From: Achromobacter marplatensis
GTDB lineage: Bacteria > Pseudomonadota > Gammaproteobacteria > Burkholderiales > Burkholderiaceae_B
Direction: 5' to 3'
Assembly (NCBI RefSeq): GCF_002209535.1
Contig: NZ_NJIG01000002.1
Span: 558,001-622,000 of the forward strand
Length of the DNA: 64,000 nucleotides
Shown: piece by piece, positions 36,982 through 46,021 of the stretch
How positions within the stretch are numbered: the first letter of the stretch is position 1
Layout: each line of letters opens with the position of its first letter
Program-made: the position numbers and the translations under genes
The notes under the pieces: model-generated
What the model saw: the letters and a program-made list of their open reading frames with translations, nothing else
Databases searched by the model: none
Told to the model about the DNA's origin: nothing

Positions 36982-38820
36982 ATGAACCGCATTTTGCTTG
37001 CCGTATTCATCGTCGTCCTGGCGGGCCTGCCATTGGTGCCGGTCACACCCGAATTCTGGGTGACGCAACTCAATTACATCGGCCTGGCGAGCCTGGTCGT
37101 GCTGGGGCTGGTGCTCCTGACCGGCGTGGGCGGCCTGACGTCCTTCGGCCAGGCGGCGTTCGTCGGCCTGGGCGCTTACACCACCGCCTTCCTGACCACG
37201 CAGTACGACGTATCGCCCTGGCTGGCGTTGCCCGTCGGCCTGGTCATCACCGCCGTCGTGGCGTATCTGCTGGGCGCGATCACGTTGCGCCTGTCGGGCC
37301 ACTATCTGCCGCTGGGCACCATCGCCTGGGGCCTGTCGCTGTATTTCCTGTTCGGCAATATCGATTGGCTGGGCAAGCACGACGGCATCGCCGGCATCGA
37401 ACCGCTCAGCGTTTTCGGCATTTCGCTGGCGAGCGGCCGGCACATCTATTACCTGATCTGGGTGTTCGTGCTGCTGGCGCTGTGGGCCACGCGGAATCTG
37501 CTGAACTCGCGTCCGGGCCGCGCCATCCGCGCGCTGAAAAGCGGCGCAGGCATGGCCGAATCCATGGGCGTGAACACGGCCGCGTACAAGGTCGTGATCT
37601 TCGTCTGGGCGGCACTGCTGGCCTGCATTTCGGGCTGGCTCTACGCGCACATGCAGCGCGCCGTCAGCCCCAGCCCCTTCGGCCTGAACTACGGCATTGA
37701 ATACCTGTTCATGGCGGTGGTGGGCGGTGCGGGTTACGTCTGGGGCGCCTTGCTCGGTTCCAGCGTCATCCTGGTGCTGAAGGACCAGTTGCAGAACCTG
37801 CTGCCCAAGCTGCTGGATACCAACGCCAACTTCGAAATGATCGTTTTCGGCGTGCTGCTGATCCTGATGCTGCAATACGCCCGCAACGGCCTGTGGCCGA
37901 TCCTGGCGGGCTGGTGGGGCAGCGTCACCGGCGCCGACGGTTCGCGTCGCAATCTGGCGCCTCCGGCGCCCGCGCCCGCCTTGCCGACGCGCGAGCGCCC
38001 GCAAGCGGGGCAGGTCGTGCTGGAAGTGGACGCCATCCGCAAGGAGTTCGGTGGCCTGGTCGCGGTCAACGACATCACCTTCAAGGTCAGTTCGGGCGAA
38101 ATCATGGGCCTGATCGGCCCCAACGGCGCCGGCAAGAGCACGACCTTCAACCTGATCAGCGGCGTGCTGCCGGTGACGCGGGGCAAGGTCACGTTCATGG
38201 GCCAGCGCATCGACAACCGCTCGGCGCGCGAGATCGCCAAGCTGGGCGTCGGCCGCACCTTCCAGCACGTGCAACTGCTGCCCGGCATGACCGTGCTGGA
38301 AAACGTCGCGCTGGGCGCGCACTTGCGCTCCGACGTCGGCGTGCTGGCGGGCGCCTTGCATTCGGACCGCGCCCGCGAGGCGCAGTTGCTGCACGAGGCT
38401 GCTGAGCAGATCAAGCGGGTGGGCCTGGGCGAGTACCTGTACGAGCAGGCGGGCAACCTGGCGCTGGGCCAGCAACGCATTCTGGAAATCGCGCGCGCCC
38501 TGGCGTCCGATCCTGTGCTGTTGCTGCTGGACGAACCCGCCGCCGGCCTGCGCTACAAGGAAAAGCAGGACTTGGCGCGCGTGCTGGAACAGCTGCGCGC
38601 GGAAGGCATGAGCATTCTGCTCGTCGAACACGATATGGATTTTGTGATGCGCCTGACCAACCACCTCGTGGTGATGGATTTCGGCACCAAGCTGGCCGAA
38701 GGCGTGCCGGCCGATGTGCAAAAGAACCCGGCGGTGCTGGAAGCCTATCTGGGCGGCATCGACGACGACCTGCCCGAAGCGGATCAGGCCAAGCCCGTGT
38801 CGGCCGGAGGTGTGCAATGA
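36982..38820 (+). CDS. Fused LivM-type permease and LivG-type ATPase
   Basis: A 612-residue fusion of two transporter parts that are usually separate. Residues 1-320 are a LivM-like permease ([19 protein letters not shown], coupling-loop region [20 protein letters not shown]). A short Pro/Ala linker leads to an ATPase (about 350-610) with Walker [11 protein letters not shown]-loop [14 protein letters not shown], signature [15 protein letters not shown], Walker [12 protein letters not shown] and switch His in LLVEHDMD. The start ATG 36982 gives [11 protein letters not shown]; the upstream extension overlaps livH. The stop overlaps the next ATPase gene (ATGA). Confidence 0.92.
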   Translation: MNRILLAVFIVVLAGLPLVPVTPEFWVTQLNYIGLASLVVLGLVLLTGVGGLTSFGQAAFVGLGAYTTAFLTTQYDVSPWLALPVGLVITAVVAYLLGAITLRLSGHYLPLGTIAWGLSLYFLFGNIDWLGKHDGIAGIEPLSVFGISLASGRHIYYLIWVFVLLALWATRNLLNSRPGRAIRALKSGAGMAESMGVNTAAYKVVIFVWAALLACISGWLYAHMQRAVSPSPFGLNYGIEYLFMAVVGGAGYVWGALLGSSVILVLKDQLQNLLPKLLDTNANFEMIVFGVLLILMLQYARNGLWPILAGWWGSVTGADGSRRNLAPPAPAPALPTRERPQAGQVVLEVDAIRKEFGGLVAVNDITFKVSSGEIMGLIGPNGAGKSTTFNLISGVLPVTRGKVTFMGQRIDNRSAREIAKLGVGRTFQHVQLLPGMTVLENVALGAHLRSDVGVLAGALHSDRAREAQLLHEAAEQIKRVGLGEYLYEQAGNLALGQQRILEIARALASDPVLLLLDEPAAGLRYKEKQDLARVLEQLRAEGMSILLVEHDMDFVMRLTNHLVVMDFGTKLAEGVPADVQKNPAVLEAYLGGIDDDLPEADQAKPVSAGGVQ

Positions 38821-39578
38821 GCGCCACGCAAACCCCCGTCCTGGAAGTCAGCAACCTGTCGGCCCGCTACGGCAAGGTCGGTGCGCTCGTGGGCGCCTCC
38901 CTGACCGTGCCCGCCGGCAGTATCGTGACCGTGATCGGCGCCAACGGCGCCGGCAAATCCACCATGCTGAACGCCATGATGGGTTCTTTGCCGCAGACCG
39001 GCCATTCCGCCGGCACCGTGCAGTACGCCGGTACCGACGTGTCGGCCTGGCAGGTGGAGCGCCGCGTGGCGGCCGGCATGTCGCTGGTGCCCGAACGCCG
39101 CGAACTGTTCGGCACCATGTCCGTGGAAGACAACCTGCTGCTGGGAGGCTTTCGCCGCTATCGGGCACGCGAGGCCGGCTGGCGCGACACGCTGAACGAA
39201 GTGTTCGACCTGTTTCCGCGGCTGCGTGAACGCCGCGCCCAACAGGCCGGCACCTTGTCCGGCGGCGAACGCCAGATGCTGGCTGTCGGCCGTGCGCTGA
39301 TGGCCAAGCCCACGCTGCTGATGCTGGACGAACCCAGCTTGGGCCTCGCGCCGCGCATCGTGCGCGAGATCTTCCACATCATCGCGCGCCTGCGCGAAAC
39401 CGGCGTGGCGATCCTGCTGGTCGAGCAGAACGCCCGCGCGGCCCTGCAAGTGGCCGACTACGGTTACGTGCTGGAAACCGGCGAAGTGATCCTGCACGGC
39501 CCGGCGCGCGAACTGGCCGGCGACCCGAAGGTCATCGAAAGCTACCTTGGCCTGGGCAAGGGCGCGGAAAAAGACTGA
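38817..39578 (+). CDS. ABC transporter ATPase, LivF type
   Basis: Second ATPase of the same importer, 253 residues. Walker [10 protein letters not shown], the LivF-specific [21 protein letters not shown], signature [15 protein letters not shown], Walker [17 protein letters not shown] and switch motif [11 protein letters not shown] are complete. It would pair with the LivG half of the preceding fusion protein. It ends the operon, 22 nt before a strong terminator. Confidence 0.95.
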   Translation: MSATQTPVLEVSNLSARYGKVGALVGASLTVPAGSIVTVIGANGAGKSTMLNAMMGSLPQTGHSAGTVQYAGTDVSAWQVERRVAAGMSLVPERRELFGTMSVEDNLLLGGFRRYRAREAGWRDTLNEVFDLFPRLRERRAQQAGTLSGGERQMLAVGRALMAKPTLLMLDEPSLGLAPRIVREIFHIIARLRETGVAILLVEQNARAALQVADYGYVLETGEVILHGPARELAGDPKVIESYLGLGKGAEKD

Positions 39579-39600
39579 GCGGCACGCCAAGCCGATCCTG

Positions 39601-39636
39601 AAAAAACCGGACACCGACAGGTGCCCGGTTTTTTTT
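39601..39636. terminator. Terminator after the first liv-type operon
   Basis: Arms AAAACCGG-CACC and GGTG-CCGGTTTT with eight T on the plus strand; six A on the other side also provide T on the minus strand, so it may serve both directions. Confidence 0.92.
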
Positions 39637-39768
39637 ATCTGTCGAACACCTCGACCACGCGGAAGCGTTCGCAGACCAGCATCATGTCCGGCGATTGGGC
39701 GAATCGCTGAACCGGAATGTCACGGCGTTTTCGTAGGGGGCCGGGGGTTTTACGCTTGGGGTGTCCAT
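39635..39768 (-). pseudogene. Candidate small ORF or gene remnant with a frameshift
   Basis: Two short frames on the minus strand abut. One runs from ATG 39768 (inside the end of the phospholipase gene) for 28 codons to TGA 39682 (MDTPSVKPPAPYENAVTFRF at its start). The other, shifted, continues with strongly coding-like codons (SPDMMLVCERFRVVEVFDR) to TAA 39635, right at the terminator. Together they could be a ~45-residue gene broken by a frameshift. No family is recognised, and chance cannot be excluded. Confidence 0.3.
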
Positions 39769-41903
39769 TGCAGAGTCAGCTCCTGGCCCATTTCAGGGTC
39801 GGACGTGGAAGGGGCGCCGGTTTCGATGCGTCCGGCCAGCCGGCGCGTACAGGCGAGGTCGTCGGGGACATGCACGGTGACGTCATACCAGCCGCCCGTG
39901 CGGGTCATGTCCCACGACAGTTCGACGGATTCGCCAGGCGCCAATGCGGCGCCGGTTTGTGGCGGGTAGCGGTAGGCATTGGCGTCGACACGGAACGTGC
40001 GCGGTTCGGGGCCGGGGTTATGCACCGTCAGCCGCAGGGACGCGCCGGGTCCGGCATAGGCGGCGGTGACTTCCAAGGGCGGCACCGCCCCGGCTACCGA
40101 GCGTCCCGTGCAATGGCGATGGAACCCGTTCGGCCCCAGCACCCACAGGTCGTAACGGCCGTCATCGCCGGCCGTCAGCCATTCACCTGCCAGCCGCTTG
40201 CCGGCTTCCACGGTGTAGCGGCGCGGGCCGCGGTCCAGATGCAGCCGGTCGTAGACATGCAGCACCGCGGCGGCCGCGCCGACGTTCTCGAATTGCAGCG
40301 TGACGCGGTCGCCGTCCACCCGCGCGTGGGTATGCAGCGCATAAGGCAATGCGCGAGAGGGACGCGTGCCGGATTGCTGGCGAGCCAGCGCCGGTTGCGC
40401 GGGAGCAGGGGGCGTCACGGTGCCGGGCAGGGCGGAGGCTTGCGCAGCCCGCTCGGCCGTGGCGGGAAAGTCGCGCAGCAGGTCGGCGCCATCCGGGTTG
40501 GCGAAATCGAAGATCGACGTCAGGTCGCCGCAGACGGCGCGGCGCCAGGGCGAGATATTCGACTCGGCCACGCCGAAGCGCTGCTCGACGAAACGCAGCA
40601 CCGACGTGTGGTCGAACACTTGCGAATTGACCCAGCCGCCCTTGGTCCACGGCGACAGCACGTACATAGGCACACGCGGCCCCAGCCCGTAGACGCCGTG
40701 CAGATGCGCAGGCGTGTCGTCCTTTTCCACCCCGGTGATGAGCTCGTGGTATTCGCCGCGGGTGTCCACGGTGGACGCGCCGGCCAGTGCGCCCGTGGCG
40801 TCGCGCGACGGTGGGGCGGGTGGCGGCATGTGATCGAAGAAGCCGTCGTTCTCGTCGAACATCAGCAGCAGGACGGTCTTGCTCCAGACCTCGGGATTGG
40901 CGGTCAGCGCGTCCAGGACGCGGGCCGTATAGTCCGCGCCCTGCGCGGGGCTCGAGGGGCTGGGGTGTTCGGATCCCGCCTTGGTGGCGCAGATCCACGA
41001 CACCTGCGGCAGCGTGCCGTCCAGCACGTCCTGGCGCAGCAGATCCAGGCCACGGGTCGTCAGCGCCTTTTCCTTCAGCGCCGCAAGCGATCCCGGCACC
41101 CCGTGGTAGGCATCGCGATAGGCTTTGAAGCCCGCCGTGGGATTCAGCGAGTAGTTGTCCGCCATGTTCTGATAGATGCGCCAGCTGACGCCAGCGGCTT
41201 CCAACCGTTCCGGATAGGTGGTCCACGTGTAGGCGCGGGCGGGGTCTCCGCCCTTGAGCTTGTTGTAGACGTTGCCCAGCGCCGGGCCATTGCCGCGCCC
41301 TGCGCCGTCGTTCGTGCCGCTCCACACGAACAGCCGGTTCGTATTGGTACCCCCCGTGAACGAGCAGTGGTAGGCGTCACAGAGGGTGAAGGCGCGCGCC
41401 ATGGCGTACTGGAAAGGCATGTCGGCCTCGGTGTAGTACGCCATCGAATGGTTCTTCTTGGCGGCGGGCCAGCGGCCCATGCGCCCCGCTTCCCAGGCGT
41501 CCTGGGCGTTGGACCAGGTGTGCGGCGTGCTGGCGATGCGCAAGGTCTCGAAGGCTTCACGCGTGTCCAGGTGATAGGGCAGCACGGTGCGCGGAGCGCC
41601 TTCTTCGGGCTTGTCGTTGTATTGCGCCCAGACGGTGCGGTGGCGGGCCTCAGGGCTGTCCGGCACGGGGATGGGAAAGCGGTCGCCAAAGCCGCGCACG
41701 CCCGCCAGTCCGCCGAAATAATGGTCGAACGAACGGTTCTCCTGCATGAAGATCACGATGTGTTCGACATCGCGGATCGTGCCGGTGCGGTGGTTGGCGG
41801 GAATGGCCAGCGCGCGGCGGATGGAAGCCGGCAGCAGCGCCAGCGCACTGCCGGCGCCTGCCAGGGCTGCGCTGTTGCGCAGGAAGTCGCGTCGTGTCTG
41901 CAT
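39750..41903 (-). CDS. plcN: Phosphocholine-specific phospholipase C, Tat-exported
   Basis: A 717-residue enzyme that hydrolyses phosphatidylcholine-type lipids. MQTRRDFLRNSAALAG is a twin-arginine signal for folded export. The alkaline-phosphatase-like catalytic domain starts with HIVIFMQENRSFDHYFGGL and includes SFTGGTNTNRLFVWSG, LLMFDENDGFFDHMPPPAPP and the SPWTKGGWVNSQVFDHTSVL region. Two C-terminal beta domains (DUF756-type, about 500-600 and 620-710) match bacterial PlcN/PlcH. Whether it is haemolytic cannot be told. It lies downstream of ilvE on the same strand but beyond a 12-bp hairpin, so it is probably a separate unit. Confidence 0.92.
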   Translation of the reverse strand: MQTRRDFLRNSAALAGAGSALALLPASIRRALAIPANHRTGTIRDVEHIVIFMQENRSFDHYFGGLAGVRGFGDRFPIPVPDSPEARHRTVWAQYNDKPEEGAPRTVLPYHLDTREAFETLRIASTPHTWSNAQDAWEAGRMGRWPAAKKNHSMAYYTEADMPFQYAMARAFTLCDAYHCSFTGGTNTNRLFVWSGTNDGAGRGNGPALGNVYNKLKGGDPARAYTWTTYPERLEAAGVSWRIYQNMADNYSLNPTAGFKAYRDAYHGVPGSLAALKEKALTTRGLDLLRQDVLDGTLPQVSWICATKAGSEHPSPSSPAQGADYTARVLDALTANPEVWSKTVLLLMFDENDGFFDHMPPPAPPSRDATGALAGASTVDTRGEYHELITGVEKDDTPAHLHGVYGLGPRVPMYVLSPWTKGGWVNSQVFDHTSVLRFVEQRFGVAESNISPWRRAVCGDLTSIFDFANPDGADLLRDFPATAERAAQASALPGTVTPPAPAQPALARQQSGTRPSRALPYALHTHARVDGDRVTLQFENVGAAAAVLHVYDRLHLDRGPRRYTVEAGKRLAGEWLTAGDDGRYDLWVLGPNGFHRHCTGRSVAGAVPPLEVTAAYAGPGASLRLTVHNPGPEPRTFRVDANAYRYPPQTGAALAPGESVELSWDMTRTGGWYDVTVHVPDDLACTRRLAGRIETGAPSTSDPEMGQELTLQWTPQA

Positions 41904-41924
41904 CGTCGGGCATCGCTTGAATAC

Positions 41925-41954
41925 GACACTGCCCGCGAGAGAGCGGGCAGTGTC
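41925..41954 (-). terminator. Hairpin after the aminotransferase gene
   Basis: Perfect 12-bp arms GACACTGCCCGC and GCGGGCAGTGTC around GAGAGA. There is no T run, so termination efficiency is uncertain. Confidence 0.6.
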
Positions 41955-41986
41955 AGGGGTGTGCGGGAGGGGGGGGCGGCGCCGGT

Positions 41987-42832
41987 TCAGCGGCTGCCGG
42001 TGCTTTCCGCGTAGTCCATGTACAGCTTGTGGGCGCGGCGGGCCAGCGGGCCGTATTCCAGCGCGCGGCCTTCCACGCGGTTCACGTGGACCACCTTGCC
42101 GTAATTACCCGACGAGAACACTTCGTCGGCTTCTTCGACATCGGCGCGGGTCAGGCTGCGCTCCTGCACTTCGACGCCATCTGCCTTCAGCAAGGCCAGG
42201 ACGCGGCGGCGGGTGATGCCGTTCAGGAACGTGCCGTTGTCCACGGGCGTGGACACCACGCCGTTCTTGGCCAGCCACAGGTTGCTGGTGGCGAATTCGG
42301 CGATGTTGCCCGCGCCGTCCAGCATGATGGCGTTGTCGAATCCCTTTTCCGCGGCTTCGCGGATGGCGCGCTGGCCGTTGGGGTACAGGCACGACGCCTT
42401 GGCGTCGGTGGGCGCCATGTTGGGCCAGGAACGTGCAAAGCTCGAGAAGCAGGCCGAGAAGCCTTGCTCGCCGGGCATCGGCACCTTGAACACGTGCAGC
42501 ACGAATTGGGTCTTGTCGGCATCCGGCAGCAGGAAGCCGTCGGCGCAGTAGAACATCGGCTTGATGTAGAGCTCGGTGCCGGCGGGGAACTTGGCCACGG
42601 CTTCCAGGCACAGCTTCTGGATCGCTTCCCAGCCGATCTGCGGCTTCATCAGCATCTTTTCAGCCGAGCGCACGACGCGCTGGCAGTGCAGGTCCAGGTC
42701 GGGCGTCAGGCCGCGGAACGCGCGCGCCCCGTCAAAGACCATGCTGGCCATCCAGAAAGCGTGGTCGGCGGGGCCGAGCAGTTTGGGGTTCTCGGTGGTC
42801 CAGTGACCGTCGTGCCAGTACAGGGCATCCAT
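41987..42832 (-). CDS. ilvE: Branched-chain amino acid aminotransferase-like protein
   Basis: PLP-dependent class IV aminotransferase, 281 residues, interconverting branched-chain amino acids and their keto acids. Family motifs are MVFDGARAFRG, ELYIKPMFYCADG, the likely PLP Lys in PTDAKASCLYPNGQ, and GNIAEFATSNLWLAKNG, followed by NGITRRRVLALL. The start is placed at ATG 42832: AAGGA lies 8 nt upstream of it, whereas it is too close to the first ATG at 42838. D-amino-acid or aminodeoxychorismate lyase activity is a less likely alternative within this class. It stands between two transport/lipase genes and not in an ilv operon. Confidence 0.88.
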   Translation of the reverse strand: MDALYWHDGHWTTENPKLLGPADHAFWMASMVFDGARAFRGLTPDLDLHCQRVVRSAEKMLMKPQIGWEAIQKLCLEAVAKFPAGTELYIKPMFYCADGFLLPDADKTQFVLHVFKVPMPGEQGFSACFSSFARSWPNMAPTDAKASCLYPNGQRAIREAAEKGFDNAIMLDGAGNIAEFATSNLWLAKNGVVSTPVDNGTFLNGITRRRVLALLKADGVEVQERSLTRADVEEADEVFSSGNYGKVVHVNRVEGRALEYGPLARRAHKLYMDYAESTGSR

Positions 42833-42918
42833 GTTCATCTTCCTTTGCTTGAATCGGGTAGGCGCTTCTTCGGCGCCGAAACGTCAGGATACATGAGGCG
42901 GCGGCTGCGTTCGGTCCG

Positions 42919-43941
42919 TCACTCGCGCGCAAGCGCTGCCTGGACGCGATCGGCGGCTTCCGCCGGCATCCATTGCCGCCAGACGGGGCCGTACTGCTTC
43001 AGGAAATAGCGCGCCGCGTCCTCGGGTTCCTTGCCTTCGTTCTCAAGCCACCCCAAGGTGGCGTTGATGGCGTCGTCGGGTATGGTCAGCTTGCCCAGGA
43101 ACTCGGCGATCCGGGGCGCTTCCTTGGCGAACGCCGCGTTCACGCCCGTGACGACGGGGTTGGGCTTGAACTCGGTGGCGACCGGATCGGCGCACTTGGG
43201 ATCGGTCATGCAGGTGTAGGCCGCCTGGTCGAAGGCGGGCAGTTCCAGCTTCACCAGGTCCAGCGCGCCCACCAGCGACGTCGGGGTCCAGTAGTAGAAG
43301 ACGATGTCGCGCTTGCGCTTGTAGGCCGACACGATGGCCGCCTTCTGCGCGGCGCCCGAGCCGGGCGCGAACAGCGAGTAGTCCTTGTCCAGCTTCAGGG
43401 CGCGCAGCAGGTTGTCGTTCAGGGTGCCGCAGGCCCAGCCGGCGGGGCAGCCGTAAATGCGGCCGCGGCCCGGGTCTTCGGGGTCGGTGAACACGTTCTT
43501 GAAGCGTGCCAGATCGGACGCGGCCTTCAGCTCCGGGTGGCGTTCGACGGTGTAGCGGGGCACATACCAGCCTTCGCCGGCGTCGTACACGTGACCCACG
43601 CCCAGCACGCGGCCGCTGGCCAGCGCCTTTTTCCAGGCGCCTTCGATCTGGCCGGGCCACACTTCCGGCGTCACGTCGACGTCGCCGCGTTGCAGCGCCG
43701 CCAGCATGGGCAGCGTTTCGCCGATTTCGACCGTGGTCTTGCAGCCGTAGCCGTGTTCCAGCACATAGCGTTCAATGCCGGCCAGGACCAGGTTGGATTC
43801 CCAGTTCAGGCCGCTGAAGCGGATGGGCCGGTCGACTTCGCAGGTGGGGGTGGGCGACGCCGCTTGGGCTGCCGGGGCCAGGAGGGCCGTGGCCAGCGCC
43901 AGGGCGCCGATGACGGGGGCGAGCGGATGCGGGTTGCGCAT
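42919..43941 (-). CDS. Glycine betaine/choline-type ABC substrate-binding protein
   Basis: Exported binding protein of 340 residues in the ProX/OpuAC family. The signal peptide (ALALATALLAPAAQA-ASPTP) is followed by IRFSGLNWESNLVLAGIERY, GDVDVTPEVWPGQIEGAWKKA and DIVFYYWTPTSLVGALDLVKLELP, typical of quaternary-amine binders whose ligand sits in an aromatic cage. Cys residues (YGCPAGWAC, CMTDPKC) may form disulfides. The start is ATG 43941 with AGGTG upstream; an in-frame ATG at 43974 is possible. No matching permease or ATPase gene is adjacent, so its partner must be elsewhere. Confidence 0.87.
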   Translation of the reverse strand: MRNPHPLAPVIGALALATALLAPAAQAASPTPTCEVDRPIRFSGLNWESNLVLAGIERYVLEHGYGCKTTVEIGETLPMLAALQRGDVDVTPEVWPGQIEGAWKKALASGRVLGVGHVYDAGEGWYVPRYTVERHPELKAASDLARFKNVFTDPEDPGRGRIYGCPAGWACGTLNDNLLRALKLDKDYSLFAPGSGAAQKAAIVSAYKRKRDIVFYYWTPTSLVGALDLVKLELPAFDQAAYTCMTDPKCADPVATEFKPNPVVTGVNAAFAKEAPRIAEFLGKLTIPDDAINATLGWLENEGKEPEDAARYFLKQYGPVWRQWMPAEAADRVQAALARE

Positions 43942-43985
43942 GGTCAGGCACCTGTGTGATGGGGTGCGTTTCATTGTACGGGTGC

Positions 43986-44031
43986 TTGGCCGCAGGCCAA
44001 ACGCAAACGGGGCCGCATGGTGCGGCCCCGT
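43986..44031 (-). terminator. Terminator of the second liv operon
   Basis: ACGGGGCCGCA/TGCGGCCCCGT, a perfect 11-bp stem with loop TGG (44007-44031), followed on the minus strand by TTTGCGTTT and a second small hairpin TTGGCC/GGCCAA. Confidence 0.75.
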
Positions 44032-44056
44032 CCGGGTGGCAAGCGCGTGGCGCCGG

Positions 44057-45040
44057 TCAGGCGCGGGCGGCGCGCCGGCGTTCGATGAAGGCGCCGAATT
44101 CGCCCACGATGCCGCGGCGGAAGGCCAGCACGCAGATCACGAAGATCAGGCCGATCACGATGGTGACGGATTCACCCAGGCGCAGGAACCAGTCCACGCC
44201 GGTCAGGTTGGCCATCATCTGGCCGAAATCGCCCACCTTGTTCTCCAGCAGCACCACGATGAACGCGCCCAGGATCGGGCCCGTCAAGGTACCGAGCCCG
44301 CCGATCAGCGTCATCAGGATGACCAGCCCCGACATCTGCCAGGTGGCGTCCGACAAGGTGGCCGACACGAACACCAGCGTCTTGGTGGCGCCGGCCAGGC
44401 CGGCCAGCGCGGCCGACAGCACGAAGGCCAGCAGCTTGAAGCGGTCGACGTCGTAGCCCAGCGAAATGGCGCGCGGCTCGTTTTCGCGCAGCGCCTGCAG
44501 CACTTGCCCGAAGGGCGAGTTCACCGTGCGCCAGATGATGAAGTAGCCGATGATGAAGATGGCCATCACCAGGTAGTACAGGTTGATGTCCTTGGACAGG
44601 TCGACCAGCCCCAGCAAGGTGCCGCGCGGCACGCTTTGCAGCCCGTCTTCGCCGCCGGTGAACTTGGCCTGCAGGAAGAAGAAGAACACCATCTGCGCCA
44701 ACGCCAGCGTGATCATGGCGAAGTAGATGCCGCTGCGCCGGATGGCGATGGCGCCCATCGCCAGGCCCAGCAGCGCCGCCACGCCCACGCCGAACAGCAG
44801 GCCGATTTCGGTCGGGAAGCCCCAGACCTTCATCGCATGGCCGGCCGCATACGCCGCGCTGCCCAGGAAGGCGGCGTGCCCGAAGGACAGTAGCCCGGTA
44901 AAGCCCAGCAGCAGGTTGAACGCGCAGGCGAATAGCGCGTAGCACATGATCTTCATGGCGAAGATCGGATACACCCCGAGAAAGGGTAGAGCGGCCACCA
45001 CGACGGCCAGGACCGCATAGCCCAGGAGTTGACGATTCAT
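44057..45040 (-). CDS. livM: Branched-chain amino acid ABC permease LivM
   Basis: Inner-membrane permease, 327 residues, about ten helices. It shows the LivM motif GFTGLLSFGHAAFLGSAAYAAG and the cytoplasmic coupling-loop region SPFGQVLQALRENEPRAISLGYD. Its ATG overlaps the livH stop (ATGA). It is the last gene of a livG-livF-livK-livH-livM order on the minus strand. Confidence 0.95.
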   Translation of the reverse strand: MNRQLLGYAVLAVVVAALPFLGVYPIFAMKIMCYALFACAFNLLLGFTGLLSFGHAAFLGSAAYAAGHAMKVWGFPTEIGLLFGVGVAALLGLAMGAIAIRRSGIYFAMITLALAQMVFFFFLQAKFTGGEDGLQSVPRGTLLGLVDLSKDINLYYLVMAIFIIGYFIIWRTVNSPFGQVLQALRENEPRAISLGYDVDRFKLLAFVLSAALAGLAGATKTLVFVSATLSDATWQMSGLVILMTLIGGLGTLTGPILGAFIVVLLENKVGDFGQMMANLTGVDWFLRLGESVTIVIGLIFVICVLAFRRGIVGEFGAFIERRRAARA

Positions 45041-45924
45041 TTTTCTTTTCCGAACAGCCCGGCCGGGCGGATCAACAGAACGATGGCCATGATGATGAAC
45101 ACCACGGTGCTGGAGGCTTCGGGCCAGAACACCTTGGTCAGTCCTTCAATCACGCCCAGGCCCAGACCGGTCACGATGGCGCCCATGATGGACCCCATGC
45201 CTCCGATCACGACCACGGCGAACACGACGATGATGAGGTTAGACCCCATCAGCGGGGAAATCTGCAGGACGGGCGCAGCCAGCACGCCGGCAAAGCCCGC
45301 CAGCGCCACGCCAAAGCCGTAGGTCAGCGTGATCATGCGGGGCACGTTCACGCCGAAGGCCTCGACCAGGCGCGGGTTTTCGGTGCCGGCGCGCAGCAGG
45401 GCGCCCAGGCGGGTGCGTTCGATCACGAACCAGGTCGCCAGGCAGACGACCACCGACGCCGCCACGACCCAGCCACGATAGTTCGGCAGGATCATGAAGC
45501 CCAGGTTGGTCGCGCCGCGCAAGGCCTCGGGCGTGGGGTAGGGTTGGCCCGACACGCCGTAGAAGCTGCGGAACAGCCCCTCGATCAGCAGCGTCAGCCC
45601 GAAGGTCAGCAGCAGGCCGTACAGGTGGTCAAGCTTGTACAGGTGCTTGAGCAGCAATTTTTCGATCAGGATGCCGAATAGCCCGACGACCAACGGCGCC
45701 AGGATCAGCATGACCCAGTAGTTCAACCCCAGGTACGACAGCCCCATCCAGGCGATGAACGCGCCCAGCATGTAAAGCGCGCCGTGCGCGAAGTTGATGA
45801 CGTTCAGCAGCCCGAAGATAACGGCCAGCCCGAGCGACAACATGGCATAGAAGGAACCGTTGACCAGGCCCAGTAATAGCTGGCCGAACAAGGCCTGTAT
45901 AGGGATGCCGAAAAGGTCAGTCAT
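45037..45924 (-). CDS. livH: Branched-chain amino acid ABC permease LivH
   Basis: Inner-membrane permease, 295 residues. Characteristic segments are GLVNGSFYAMLSLGLAVIFGLLNVINFAHGALYMLGAF and RTRLGALLRAGTENPRLVEAFGVNV (the coupling-loop region), the latter conserved across LivH proteins. It pairs with LivM; the two genes overlap by four bases. A 97-bp spacer separates it from the binding-protein gene. Confidence 0.95.
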   Translation of the reverse strand: MTDLFGIPIQALFGQLLLGLVNGSFYAMLSLGLAVIFGLLNVINFAHGALYMLGAFIAWMGLSYLGLNYWVMLILAPLVVGLFGILIEKLLLKHLYKLDHLYGLLLTFGLTLLIEGLFRSFYGVSGQPYPTPEALRGATNLGFMILPNYRGWVVAASVVVCLATWFVIERTRLGALLRAGTENPRLVEAFGVNVPRMITLTYGFGVALAGFAGVLAAPVLQISPLMGSNLIIVVFAVVVIGGMGSIMGAIVTGLGLGVIEGLTKVFWPEASSTVVFIIMAIVLLIRPAGLFGKEK

Positions 45925-46021
45925 CTTGTGAAAATCCTGCGCGTACGGATGGAAGCGAGCAAATGCGAGCTGCGGCGGCGACTTGCGCCCGACCGCAGCT
46001 CGGGGTCACATAAGCCGGGGA

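Noticed and set aside
39717..42014. A 765-codon open frame antisense to the phospholipase
   Set aside because: No recognisable domain, while the minus strand encodes a Tat-exported phospholipase C with its catalytic motifs.
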